Assembly (NCBI GenBank): GCA_902777355.1
Contig: CACYTU010000007.1
Location: 1-58,930, forward strand
Source of the DNA: an uncultured Lachnospiraceae bacterium
GTDB taxonomy: Bacteria > Bacillota > Clostridia > Lachnospirales > Lachnospiraceae
Length of the DNA stretch: 58,930 nucleotides
Direction of reading: 5' to 3'
Shown here: positions 47,454-55,128 of the stretch, in pieces
How positions within the stretch are numbered: position 1 is the stretch's first letter
Layout of the letters: each line of letters begins with the position of its first letter
Made by a program: the position numbers and the translations under genes
Notes under the pieces: model-generated
Told to the model about the DNA's origin: nothing
What the model saw: the letters and a program-made list of their open reading frames with translations, nothing else
Databases searched by the model: none

Positions 47454-47813
47454 TCAGACGGTCAGCTTGTCCAGTATTTCTGCCAGTACAGCCCACCCAT
47501 CCGGATCCAGATCTGCCATCATAAGTGCAAACCGCTGCTGAAAGGAAGCTTTTTCATCTGTAAATAGTGCTTTCGTCCATTCAGTTAGCTTCTCTTCATC
47601 CACCTTATGGGGCAGCATTTCGCCGCGGCCCGTACAAAGCCATTCCTTGGAGACTGAATATCTGGAGCAGATGGAATGGATTACAGCATCTGAGGGACGG
47701 GTTCTGCCGCACTCATAATTTGTGTAGGTTTTAGGATTGATTCCGGCACCTGTCGAAAATTCCTCCCGTGTCAGGTGCAGGGCTGTTCTGAGCTGATGCA
47801 GTCTGGTCTGCAT
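47454..47813 (-). CDS. XRE-family regulator, paralogue 1
   Basis: A Cro/CI-type helix-turn-helix protein of 119 residues: HTH at ~5-60 (LTREEFSTGAGINPKTYTNYECGRTRPSDAVI), then KEWLCTGRGEML and a helical tail. It is a clear paralogue of the regulator 760 bases away on the other strand. The start at 47813 is chosen because GGGAG is 8 nt upstream; the frame is open 62 codons further, across dispersed repeat B. Such regulators often come from mobile elements, but no phage gene is adjacent. Confidence 0.82.
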   Translation of the reverse strand: MQTRLHQLRTALHLTREEFSTGAGINPKTYTNYECGRTRPSDAVIHSICSRYSVSKEWLCTGRGEMLPHKVDEEKLTEWTKALFTDEKASFQQRFALMMADLDPDGWAVLAEILDKLTV

Positions 47814-47943
47814 GATCATGTCTCCCTTCTGTTTCGGACATACTTGTGGCCATGGGCGGGTGCCCGCAAACATGTATGAATAAACTACGCATTGCTCCGC
47901 GCTCTGGCGCTCCCGCAATGCTCCACACATTCGTACCCCGCCC

Positions 47944-48095
47944 CGCTTCGGCCGCTTCGGCGGCCTTGCGTTGCTCTGATGTACTGCGCAGCAGTACATT
48001 GCTCATAGGGTGGGCGCTCGCAAATGTCCGCAAGACCGGATATGCGAGCATATCCGTCTTTGCGCCCGCTTGCTCGCTGTTTATTCATACTTTTT
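47944..48095 (-). repeat. Dispersed repeat B, copy 2
   Basis: The inverted counterpart of the repeat in the recA leader, with an extra palindrome (TGTACTGCTGCGCAGTACA). It lies between the two divergent XRE genes, just upstream of paralogue 1. Confidence 0.65.
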
Positions 48096-48292
48096 ATGAT
48101 CCTGCCTGGGGTAATCGATTGCTCCCGGGGTCAATGGATATACTCTTTTTTTCTTTTTGCGGTATTTACGATTATTGCGGCTGAACCGTCTCCCCGCGGA
48201 AGGAGACGTGCCGGGCTGATGTGATACACCTTCGAGAGGATGTGAACAGAAACGTGCGGAATTAACGATATTGTTGACAAACGCACAATTTA

Positions 48293-48322
48293 TTGACAGT
48301 TGCTTTGAGAAAAAGATATAAT
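48293..48322 (+). promoter_or_regulatory. Promoter of XRE paralogue 2
   Basis: TTGACA (48293-48298), 18 nt, TATAAT (48317-48322). A second TTGACA lies at 48274. The leader of ~245 nt has an imperfect hairpin (48366-48396) but no recognised riboswitch. Confidence 0.75.
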
Positions 48323-48570
48323 AATAGTTGAAATAAGACAGCGTTACATGCCTCATTAAGTGAAAACGGATCCTGTATCCGGATTTGCTTACTTGTTTGT
48401 GAACCCGGAGTCATGACCTGATGACGATCAGGGTTTTATGCTGTTCATATGTTCAGGACTGCTGTTCGGGCAGATCTTGACCTACGGATACAATTCTGCG
48501 GAAAAACGGACTGATTATGTACGGGACCTTCCGTGCTGATGAAGGCAGATCACGAACAGGAGATAAAGCT

Positions 48571-48954
48571 ATGAAAGACAGACTTAAACTACTGCGAAAG
48601 TCGCTGAAGCTGACGCAGGAAGAATTTGCTGCCAGAATAGGAATAAAACGTAATTCTTATGCAAACTACGAAATAGGACGGAATAAACCCATTGATGCCG
48701 TTATTTTTTCAATCTGCCGCGAATACCGTGTCTCGGAGACCTGGCTGCGCACCGGAGAGGGGGAAATGTTTATTCCCTATGATGAAGAGACCAGGCTCCT
48801 AAAGTGGGCCCGTGCGGTCTTTACCGATGAGAGCGCAGTGTTTCAGAGACGATTTGCCATGATGATGACCGAACTCACCCCTGAGCAGTGGAAAGTGATG
48901 GAAAAAATGGCAGACAGGCTTGCAGGTAAAGAGAAAAACACAGCCTTCAGATAG
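48571..48954 (+). CDS. XRE-family regulator, paralogue 2
   Basis: A 127-residue Cro/CI-type regulator. HTH residues ~5-60 (LTQEEFAARIGIKRNSYANYEIGRNKPIDAVI) are followed by ETWLRTGEGEMF and a C-terminal helix pair with VFQRRFAMMMTELTPEQW. It aligns along its whole length with paralogue 1. AGGAG precedes the ATG at 48571. The strong promoter and long leader suggest independent expression. The targets may include its own promoter (inference). Confidence 0.85.
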   Translation: MKDRLKLLRKSLKLTQEEFAARIGIKRNSYANYEIGRNKPIDAVIFSICREYRVSETWLRTGEGEMFIPYDEETRLLKWARAVFTDESAVFQRRFAMMMTELTPEQWKVMEKMADRLAGKEKNTAFR

Positions 48955-49076
48955 GCTGGAAGAACAAAAAGAGCAGTTCCGTGACAGAGAGGGAATGCAG
49001 AGGCGGGATAAAGCAGGCTCTTTTTCAACTATCCCCGGCGGGGAAAGCGAAAATCGATTTCAGTGATATAAGGTTT

Positions 49077-49114
49077 AATAAGCCGGGATTACAAGTGCAT
49101 AATCCCGGCTTATT
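49077..49114. terminator. Bidirectional terminator
   Basis: A perfect 15-bp stem (AATAAGCCGGGATTA with TAATCCCGGCTTATT) and 8-nt loop, between the convergent XRE paralogue 2 and the small minus-strand gene. Confidence 0.85.
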
Positions 49115-49274
49115 TCTGCTCTTTTTCCTCACTTTCGGGGAAATAAAAATCTTTCCCGCTGTTTGCACATGCCATTCCCTCACCAAAAGACAGCAGCTTT
49201 TCTTTCTGAACATGTGTCAGGAGAGGGATGATCTTTGCAAGGGAGTCCAACAGTTCCTGATCAGAAGTTGTCAT
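49110..49274 (-). CDS. Small conserved-looking protein (LLSFGEGMA type)
   Basis: A 54-residue acidic protein (MTTSDQELLDSLAKIIPLL, then QKEKLLSFGEGMA). Small proteins with this helix and motif often accompany XRE regulators in Clostridia, and the shape recalls regulator tail segments. The start has GGAGG 5 nt upstream. A consensus promoter lies 90 bases before it, and its stop lies in a bidirectional terminator. These signals make it a real gene despite its size. Function unknown. Confidence 0.65.
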   Translation of the reverse strand: MTTSDQELLDSLAKIIPLLTHVQKEKLLSFGEGMACANSGKDFYFPESEEKEQK

Positions 49275-49363
49275 GCGGTCCTCCACATCCTGAATCTCTT
49301 TAAATCTGTGCATATCAGACAGTCAGATAATGTATATGACTGTACTAAAATGAATACGTTTTG

Positions 49364-49393
49364 ATTATAGTGTCCTTTTGCGACATTTGTCAA
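49364..49393 (-). promoter_or_regulatory. Promoter of the small minus-strand gene
   Basis: Read on the minus strand: TTGACA (49393-49388), 18 nt, TATAAT (49369-49364). Confidence 0.75.
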
Positions 49394-49580
49394 TGCAAAA
49401 AAACACATCGCAGGGGATGATAAAAAGCACATTGCAGGGAATACATCATGAAGAAAAATGAATGTACAGAACTGCCGGAAAAGCGGGCGGGGTGTGAATG
49501 TGCGGGGGCCTATTACAAAACACTTTGTGCTTTGTGAGGACCCGCAGGAGCATAGCAGTGCCTTGTTTATTCATATATGT

Positions 49581-49720
49581 ATGATGTCGGGGTCAAAAGG
49601 TGGTTAAAGATAATCCGTCTCGTCAATATGCACAAACACCTTGGACACGCTCTCGCTCAATCCTCGCTGGCAGCGGTACGAGACTCAGAGCCTTTTCCTG
49701 GCTTTTGACCTTTACATCAT
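49581..49720. mobile_element. MITE-like element, copy 3 (long form)
   Basis: A 140-bp element with the same terminal inverted repeats as copy 2. Counting ends from TGATGT, TATGTA flanks both sides, a likely 6-bp target duplication. The inner segment (GTCAATATGCACAAACACC) is in the opposite orientation to that in copy 2. No coding capacity, so any transposase would act in trans. Confidence 0.75.
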
Positions 49721-49806
49721 ATGTATGTGGTCAGGGGGTCATGACCGCAAAGTATAGAAAATGTTAATGTAAAACCAAAAATAACAACATAATTATCAAA
49801 AAGTTG

Positions 49807-49925
49807 TATAATGCTCTATAGTGTTTATGAAATAAGTAAATCCGGTTATGGGGTACGCGTGCGGGAGAAAACCTGCGTCATCGCACAGAATCTCCGGGGA
49901 CAAGTCCCGGATATCATTTTTTGAG
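49807..49925 (+). ncRNA. Candidate leader RNA upstream of the M48 peptidase gene
   Basis: TATAAT (49807-49812) with a weak -35 starts a ~105-nt stretch that ends in a hairpin (TCCGGG/CCCGGA, 49893-49911) followed by TATCATTTTTTG. The gene start is another 174 nt downstream. This could be an attenuated leader or a small RNA. No known riboswitch class was recognised. The stretch GTAAATCCGGTTAT (49836-49849) recurs with one change in the leader of the gene at 52183. Confidence 0.35.
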
Positions 49926-50098
49926 AATCTGATGCCTCGATTTTGAACTTTCAAATATCAAGTTTGGCCTTTCAAAAAACAGGAGACAGTGAGGCATATA
50001 CTTTACTTATAGACAGTTATCAAGGCTTAAAACAAGTGATAAAAGCTCAGGCAATCAATGCCTGGAGCAAAAGGACGCTCGCAGGAAAGGAGAGTACC

Positions 50099-51673
50099 AT
50101 GTATTGCTATCATTGCGGAAACGAGCTGGCTCCAAATGCCTCGTTCTGTGGAAAGTGCGGGAATCCTGTTCATATGAGTCCGTCATCCGGAGGGCAGAAC
50201 GCATCCTATCCGGGTTCTGAACATCGCAGGCCGATCCTCGGAATCCCTGCTTCGGGTGCAGGCGGCAGCGGAGGGGATCAGACGTCACAGCAGTATTCCG
50301 GGGGAGGCAGCAGCTATTACGGAGATTACCAGCAGCAACAGACTTCATATGCCGATTTCTATAACAGCGCCGGAAATCAGACACCCCGGCAAAACTCCAA
50401 TGGGGGATACTATAACAACGGAGGAGGAAATCAGACACAGCAGAATTCCTATACGGGCACTTATAACTACGGTGGGAACCAGCCGTCCCAGCCCGGCGCA
50501 TACGGAGGCCCTTACAACAGCGGAGGGAACCAGACATCCCAGCCCGGCGCATATGGCGGCCCTTACAACAGCGGTGGGAACCAGTCATCCCAGCCCGGCG
50601 CATATGGCGGCCCTTACAACAGCGGTGGGAATCAGACATCTGTACCCGGCCCGGCCTATAACGCGTTTCAGGCGCCGGCTGCACCTGCTGTCGCGGCGCC
50701 TTCCCTTCCAAAGCATCTGGCCAACGTCGGAACTGCAGACACAGGATCGGGAGGTATCAGGGACATCTATATCGTAGATTTTCTGGTGAGGCTGTTTACG
50801 ATTAAGGAGAATATTCCCCTGTGCATTTATCTGTTGATAAATGTTGTCATAATGGGACTGGTCTGCACCATGTTCACGGAGGGGAACGTTCTTCTTGGAA
50901 TGCTGGCCGGCCTGGTGGTCTACATCATCTCCATCACTGTGACGCTCTCGCCCTTCGGAGAATGGCTCCTCAGAAAACGTACGGGATGCGGCCCGATCAC
51001 GGATCAGAATGTAGCTGCCCGCATGACACCTCTGTTCAACGAGGTCTACGCAAGAGCAAAGAAGGAGTATCCTTCTCTTCCTGACGACATTTCTCTTTTC
51101 ATGAATGAAGATAAATCTCCGAATGCTTTTGCTACCGGAAGACGCACCGTATGCATTACAAGGGGGCTTCTCAATATGTCGGACGACCAGATCAAGGGAA
51201 CGCTCGGACATGAATTCGGACACCTGGCCCACAAAGATACGGATAAAGTTCTCGTGATCAGCATCGGAAATACCTTTATCACTGCTATATGTATCCTGGC
51301 TCAGATCGGAGCGTTTATCATGGAGATCATGATGAACATTTTTGCGATCTTCATGGGCAGAGACGGTATTTTTATCTCTATCATGGCTGCTCTTTCCAGG
51401 ATCCTGACCATAGTTCTGATAGGACTGTTTATGAAAGTCTGGACCGGGCTCGGCGTCCTTCTCGTGAATAAGACCAGCCGGGGCAACGAGTATCAGGCAG
51501 ATGAGTTTTCCTGCAGACTTGGATATGGAGGCGGACTGATCGCGATGCTGCAGGCCCTGGGGGGCTGTCCCAAGCCCAGCGGGCTGTTCGCGGCGCTGGC
51601 TTCCACCCACCCTGACACGCAGGACCGCATTACCAGAATCAGCCACCTGATGACGGTATATCCGAATCATTGA
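50099..51673 (+). CDS. Zinc-ribbon M48-family membrane metallopeptidase
   Basis: A 524-residue protein. Residues 1-24 are a zinc ribbon (YCYHCGNEL..FCGKCGNPV). Residues ~30-200 are a Gly/Gln/Tyr/Asn-rich arm; part of it is a ~19-residue repeat (GGNQTSQPGAYGGPYNS). The catalytic part is HtpX-like: helices around ~242-290, then the zinc site H371-E-F-G-H375 with the third ligand E464 (EYQAD), and helices at ~390-445. HtpX-type proteases act in membrane protein quality control. AAAGGAG sets the start; 52 earlier codons in frame lack a site. It shares the zinc-ribbon-plus-repeat design with the protein encoded at 53924. Confidence 0.85.
   Translation: MYCYHCGNELAPNASFCGKCGNPVHMSPSSGGQNASYPGSEHRRPILGIPASGAGGSGGDQTSQQYSGGGSSYYGDYQQQQTSYADFYNSAGNQTPRQNSNGGYYNNGGGNQTQQNSYTGTYNYGGNQPSQPGAYGGPYNSGGNQTSQPGAYGGPYNSGGNQSSQPGAYGGPYNSGGNQTSVPGPAYNAFQAPAAPAVAAPSLPKHLANVGTADTGSGGIRDIYIVDFLVRLFTIKENIPLCIYLLINVVIMGLVCTMFTEGNVLLGMLAGLVVYIISITVTLSPFGEWLLRKRTGCGPITDQNVAARMTPLFNEVYARAKKEYPSLPDDISLFMNEDKSPNAFATGRRTVCITRGLLNMSDDQIKGTLGHEFGHLAHKDTDKVLVISIGNTFITAICILAQIGAFIMEIMMNIFAIFMGRDGIFISIMAALSRILTIVLIGLFMKVWTGLGVLLVNKTSRGNEYQADEFSCRLGYGGGLIAMLQALGGCPKPSGLFAALASTHPDTQDRITRISHLMTVYPNH
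50488..50640 (+). repeat. 57-bp tandem repeat in M48 gene
   Basis: About three in-frame copies of a 57-bp unit encoding GGNQ(T/S)SQPGAYGGPYNS (units near 50467, 50524 and 50581). Confidence 0.8.
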
Positions 51674-51703
51674 AGAAGAGAGCGGACTGCTTTTCCGGAA
51701 GAT

Positions 51704-51734
51704 TATCTCAGCAGGGTGATCCCCTGCTGAGATA
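51704..51734 (+). terminator. Hairpin after M48 gene
   Basis: A perfect 13-bp stem TATCTCAGCAGGG/CCCTGCTGAGATA, without a T-run. It probably ends or stabilises the M48 transcript. Confidence 0.65.
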
Positions 51735-51763
51735 GCGGAGGCGCGGAGAGCACCTGAGGCGGT

Positions 51764-51792
51764 TTGACAAAGACACTATGAGACAATATAAT
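51764..51792 (+). promoter_or_regulatory. Consensus promoter of the 52-59 kb cluster
   Basis: TTGACA, exactly 17 nt, TATAAT: the ideal sigma-A promoter. It gives a leader of ~385 nt. The leader has GTAAATTCGGTTAT (51863-51876), like the M48 leader, and a long hairpin (CTCAC..CG..GGGG with CCCC..CG..GTGAG, 52079-52121). No gene was accepted in 51674-52182. Confidence 0.88.
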
Positions 51793-52182
51793 ATGTGGGT
51801 CAGACACATAATCTACACAATATTTAAATGATGTATGAGAAAGCAGGAGTTTATTGCTATTTGTAAATTCGGTTATAGATGTACAGCCGAAGACAGCTGA
51901 TCTGGAATATTGGTGTCAAACATTTCGCGGAAGTTCTCCTTATAATCTCGAATGATTTGTATTCTATTCTGTCGGAATTGTTTCGGCCGGTAAGGCACGA
52001 AATATCTGACAGATTTTTTTATACCTTTTCTCTTAACAGACAGGCCTGTTTAAAAAAATTATTATGTGTTCCTGAAGTCTCACACGCGGGGGTGTCTGGT
52101 CAGATTCTCCCCGACGTGAGGAATTCTTTGCGCCGGCTGCAGATGAATGTCTGGACGGCGGTTATAGCTGACAGGAGGGAGT

Positions 52183-53913
52183 ATGGCAGAGCGAATAATT
52201 CAAACAGCGGATTTGTCCGCGATTGAGAACAGACTGGACGCCGCGATGCGGGGAATTGAGGTGATCGCAACCGGCCTTGACGATGTAGATACAAAGGTCA
52301 TCAAGGTCAATGACGAGCTTTCGAGGCTTGCTGCGGACTTCAACGCCTACGTCCGGCGGCAGGAATTTGCAAATAATAAGCTCCAGGCTCAGAGCGTACT
52401 CAATGATGTCCGCGCTGAAATTGAAAGAAAATACGGTCATTATAACAGGGTCAGGAGATCCACGACAGGTATCCTTCAGGCAGATGACCTGGGTATTGTC
52501 AGAAAAGCAGCAGTGACGGACGCTGCCGAGAGTGTCATGATCGAGACACCCGGATACTGGCTGGCTCCATGCCTTGTCGCGCTCGCCGCATGGATCAATG
52601 ATCAGCCGGAGCTTGCCGGAAAAGCTGTCAAAGAAGCTATCAGGCGAAACGACGAAAAGACTTCTCTCTTCTTTGCCCTTGTCTGCAGGCGTGCCGGACG
52701 CGGAGATACCAGCCTGAAATGGGTCCAGAGATATCTCGAGAGTCAGGACGAAGAAAATCTGAACAGAAATACAGTCATCATTCTTGACGCTTATGCCAGC
52801 GGTCTGCTCGGTGCGGATTCAGAGGGCGTTATTTCGACCATTATGACTGGATGGCTGGATAATCTTGTCGAAAAACCCGGTTTTGTGGAGCAGCAGAGAG
52901 ACCAGTGGTCCAAGGCTCTTATCAATAAAAAGAAAAAATACGATTCCGGTTCTTATATTTATCTTCCCAAATACAGCAGCACATGGCCGCTTCTCGTCCA
53001 GGTTATGGAGGGCGCGGAACTCCACGCGATCATCGTTGATTACTTCATGGACATTTTCGAGAAGGAGGCGTCTACCAAGGAACTCAAGGAGCAGCTGGAC
53101 GAGATCCTGGAAAGTCTGGTCACCGATTTCGATGATGAGGAGACTCCCCTTCGCAAACAGGAAAAGCTGAATGAGCTGATCATAGAGTTTGACGGTGATC
53201 TGCAGAGAGCAAGGATGAATATGCAGATGGAGGAAAAGTCCTTTGAAGAGCGCAAGGACTTTACCCAGCTGCTGACAGACTCCGCTATGCGGCCTGAAAT
53301 CAGTCACGCCAATTCCTCCACACAGAAATTTGCCATCGCGCTGACAAAGGACTGGATCAAGGATGCATACAGCGATATCACTGCAAAAAACCGCATGGCT
53401 ATTCCTGTAGATATCCAGCTGAACATAGGAACATTCAGCGCAGTCACCCGGGACGGTACCAACGAGCCCGCCCTTGAACAGGAGATGAGGGCACACTACG
53501 AAGCTGAAAAGAATGCTGAGCTGGCAAAGCATGTTCTGACCGCCGGTGATAAATACAGCCTCTTTGCGGGCTGTGTGATCGGTGCTTTAGGAGTGGGCAT
53601 GCTGCTGGCGGGATCTGGGTTTCTGGGGGTGATCGCGATTGTCGTCGGAATCGGAATGATCATTCGTTATTTCAGCAAAAAGAAAAATGTGGAACAGGCC
53701 AGACAGAGAATTATGGAAAATTATGCCCGCGTAACGGAAGAAAATCTGAAAATCCTACGGGCATTGCTGGCGGAAGTATATGATTTCAGAGATGAGTTCA
53801 GGGATAAAGACGCTGTTTATGATGAAGTGATCGCATTCCTGGATCAGATTTCTCCCGATCAATATGTGAGAAAGCTTTCGGGAACCACCAGGCGTATGGC
53901 CGGACAGGCTTAG
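52183..53913 (+). CDS. Coiled-coil membrane protein of unknown function
   Basis: A 576-residue protein not recognised as a known family. Residues ~10-90 look like a coiled coil (hydrophobic heptads, DVDTKVIKVNDELSRLAADFNAYV). A mostly helical charged domain follows (~100-450). A Gly-rich hydrophobic stretch (~457-500) can form two membrane helices. The C-terminal ~75 residues are helical and charged. AGGAGGG precedes the ATG. It is the first gene after the consensus promoter and is followed after 10 nt by the zinc-ribbon repeat gene, so the two are co-translated neighbours. A membrane scaffold is an inference from shape only. Confidence 0.75.
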   Translation: MAERIIQTADLSAIENRLDAAMRGIEVIATGLDDVDTKVIKVNDELSRLAADFNAYVRRQEFANNKLQAQSVLNDVRAEIERKYGHYNRVRRSTTGILQADDLGIVRKAAVTDAAESVMIETPGYWLAPCLVALAAWINDQPELAGKAVKEAIRRNDEKTSLFFALVCRRAGRGDTSLKWVQRYLESQDEENLNRNTVIILDAYASGLLGADSEGVISTIMTGWLDNLVEKPGFVEQQRDQWSKALINKKKKYDSGSYIYLPKYSSTWPLLVQVMEGAELHAIIVDYFMDIFEKEASTKELKEQLDEILESLVTDFDDEETPLRKQEKLNELIIEFDGDLQRARMNMQMEEKSFEERKDFTQLLTDSAMRPEISHANSSTQKFAIALTKDWIKDAYSDITAKNRMAIPVDIQLNIGTFSAVTRDGTNEPALEQEMRAHYEAEKNAELAKHVLTAGDKYSLFAGCVIGALGVGMLLAGSGFLGVIAIVVGIGMIIRYFSKKKNVEQARQRIMENYARVTEENLKILRALLAEVYDFRDEFRDKDAVYDEVIAFLDQISPDQYVRKLSGTTRRMAGQA

Positions 53914-53923
53914 GAGGGACAGA

Positions 53924-55066
53924 ATGGGAGATTATAATACAATCGGCAGCTTTAGGGAGTGCCCTTTCTGCGGAGCAAGACTTCCTGTGGTAGCACGGTT
54001 CTGTGCTGTCTGCGGAGGTACTCTTCCCGCATTAGACACACAGCAGATGCCGCAGGGATCGCCCGGCCAGGGTGGACCCGGTTTCTACAATCAGCAGTCC
54101 CGCCAGGGCGGATACCCTGTCTTTGACATGCCCGGACAGCCGGGATTCCAGTCATCTCAGCCCCAGGGCGGGCAATATGCACCGCCGGAGCCGGCACAGT
54201 ATGAACCTCAGGCCGGACAGAATTCTCAGCCGGAGCAGGCACAGGACTGGCCTTTCCAGGGCGGGTTTGATTTTTTCAGTCAGCAGTCTGATCAGGGCCA
54301 GGGCGGATACCCTGTCTATGACATGCCTGCGGAATCTGAACACGGGGCAGGGGCGCCGGCTCAGACCGCAGAACAGGTTCAGCCGGAGCAGCCTCAGGCA
54401 GAACAGGGACTTTTCCAGCCTTTTGGAATGCCCGGACAGGCGCCGCAGGATGTACAGCCGGAACAGCCTCAGGCAGAACAGGGACTTTTCCAGCCTTTTG
54501 GAATGCCCGAACAGGCGCCGCAGGATGTACAGCCGGAGCAGCCTCAGGCAGAAGAACAGCCTCTGACTGAGCAGCAAACACAGCCGGAACAGACACAGGA
54601 CTGGCCCTTCCAGGGCGGATTCGGTTATTATAATCAACAGTCCGATCAGGCGCAGGGCGGATTCCCTGCCTTCGATATGACTGATCAGCCTGAGACACCG
54701 GCAGAAGAGCCGGCTCAGGCAGAAGAGCCCGCACAGGTTCAGGCAGAAGAGCCCGCACAGGCAGAAGAGCCGGAAGTACATCCGGAAGAAAAGTCTGGGC
54801 AGAACGCTTTCCCTGTTTTCGGAATGCCAGTGGAATCTGAGCCTCAGGCTGAGGAACCGGTTCAGGCAGAAGTACAGGCGGAGACTGAGCAGGAAACACA
54901 GGCGGAGCAGACACAGGACTGGCCTTTCCAGGGCGGATTCGGTTTTTATAATCAGCAGTCCGATCAGGCGCAGGGCGGATTCCCTGCCTTCGATATGACT
55001 GATCAGCCTGAGACACCGGCAGAAGAGCCGGCTCAGGCAGAAGAGCCCGCACAGCACCGACAGTAG
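53924..55066 (+). CDS. Zinc-ribbon Pro/Gln/Glu-repeat protein, N-terminal part (frameshifted)
   Basis: The protein begins with a zinc ribbon (C13, C16, C27, C30 in ECPFCGARL..FCAVCGG), then enters long Gln/Pro/Glu/Gly-rich repeats (DWPFQGGF, QPFGMPGQAPQDVQPEQPQAEQGLF, PAFDMTDQPETPAEEPAQAEE). It stops at TAG 55064. The same repetitive protein continues in another frame: adding one G after 55054 would give PAQAPTVEPEQAEEP and join it to the downstream part, for ~697 residues in all. AGGAGGG precedes the ATG. No membrane segment; probably an extended tether with a metal-binding head. Confidence 0.75.
   Translation: MGDYNTIGSFRECPFCGARLPVVARFCAVCGGTLPALDTQQMPQGSPGQGGPGFYNQQSRQGGYPVFDMPGQPGFQSSQPQGGQYAPPEPAQYEPQAGQNSQPEQAQDWPFQGGFDFFSQQSDQGQGGYPVYDMPAESEHGAGAPAQTAEQVQPEQPQAEQGLFQPFGMPGQAPQDVQPEQPQAEQGLFQPFGMPEQAPQDVQPEQPQAEEQPLTEQQTQPEQTQDWPFQGGFGYYNQQSDQAQGGFPAFDMTDQPETPAEEPAQAEEPAQVQAEEPAQAEEPEVHPEEKSGQNAFPVFGMPVESEPQAEEPVQAEVQAETEQETQAEQTQDWPFQGGFGFYNQQSDQAQGGFPAFDMTDQPETPAEEPAQAEEPAQHRQ
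54588..55053 (+). repeat. Near-identical 145-bp direct repeat
   Basis: Blocks 54588-54735 and 54907-55053 share almost all bases (from GCAGACACAGGACTGGCC to AGAGCCCGCACAG). The frameshift lies exactly at the right edge of the second block. Confidence 0.8.
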
Positions 55067-55128
55067 AACCCGAACAGGCAGAAGAGCCGGGAAAACAGTC
55101 TGAGCAGAACGCTTTCCCCGTTTTCGGC

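Noticed and set aside
51879-52226. A 115-codon plus-strand frame in the leader of the cluster
   Set aside because: No ribosome site, overlaps the start of the 52183 gene, no protein-like composition.
55040-55070. Programmed ribosomal frameshifting in the zinc-ribbon repeat gene
   Set aside because: No slippery heptamer or following pseudoknot is visible; the break fits a lost G at a repeat edge better.
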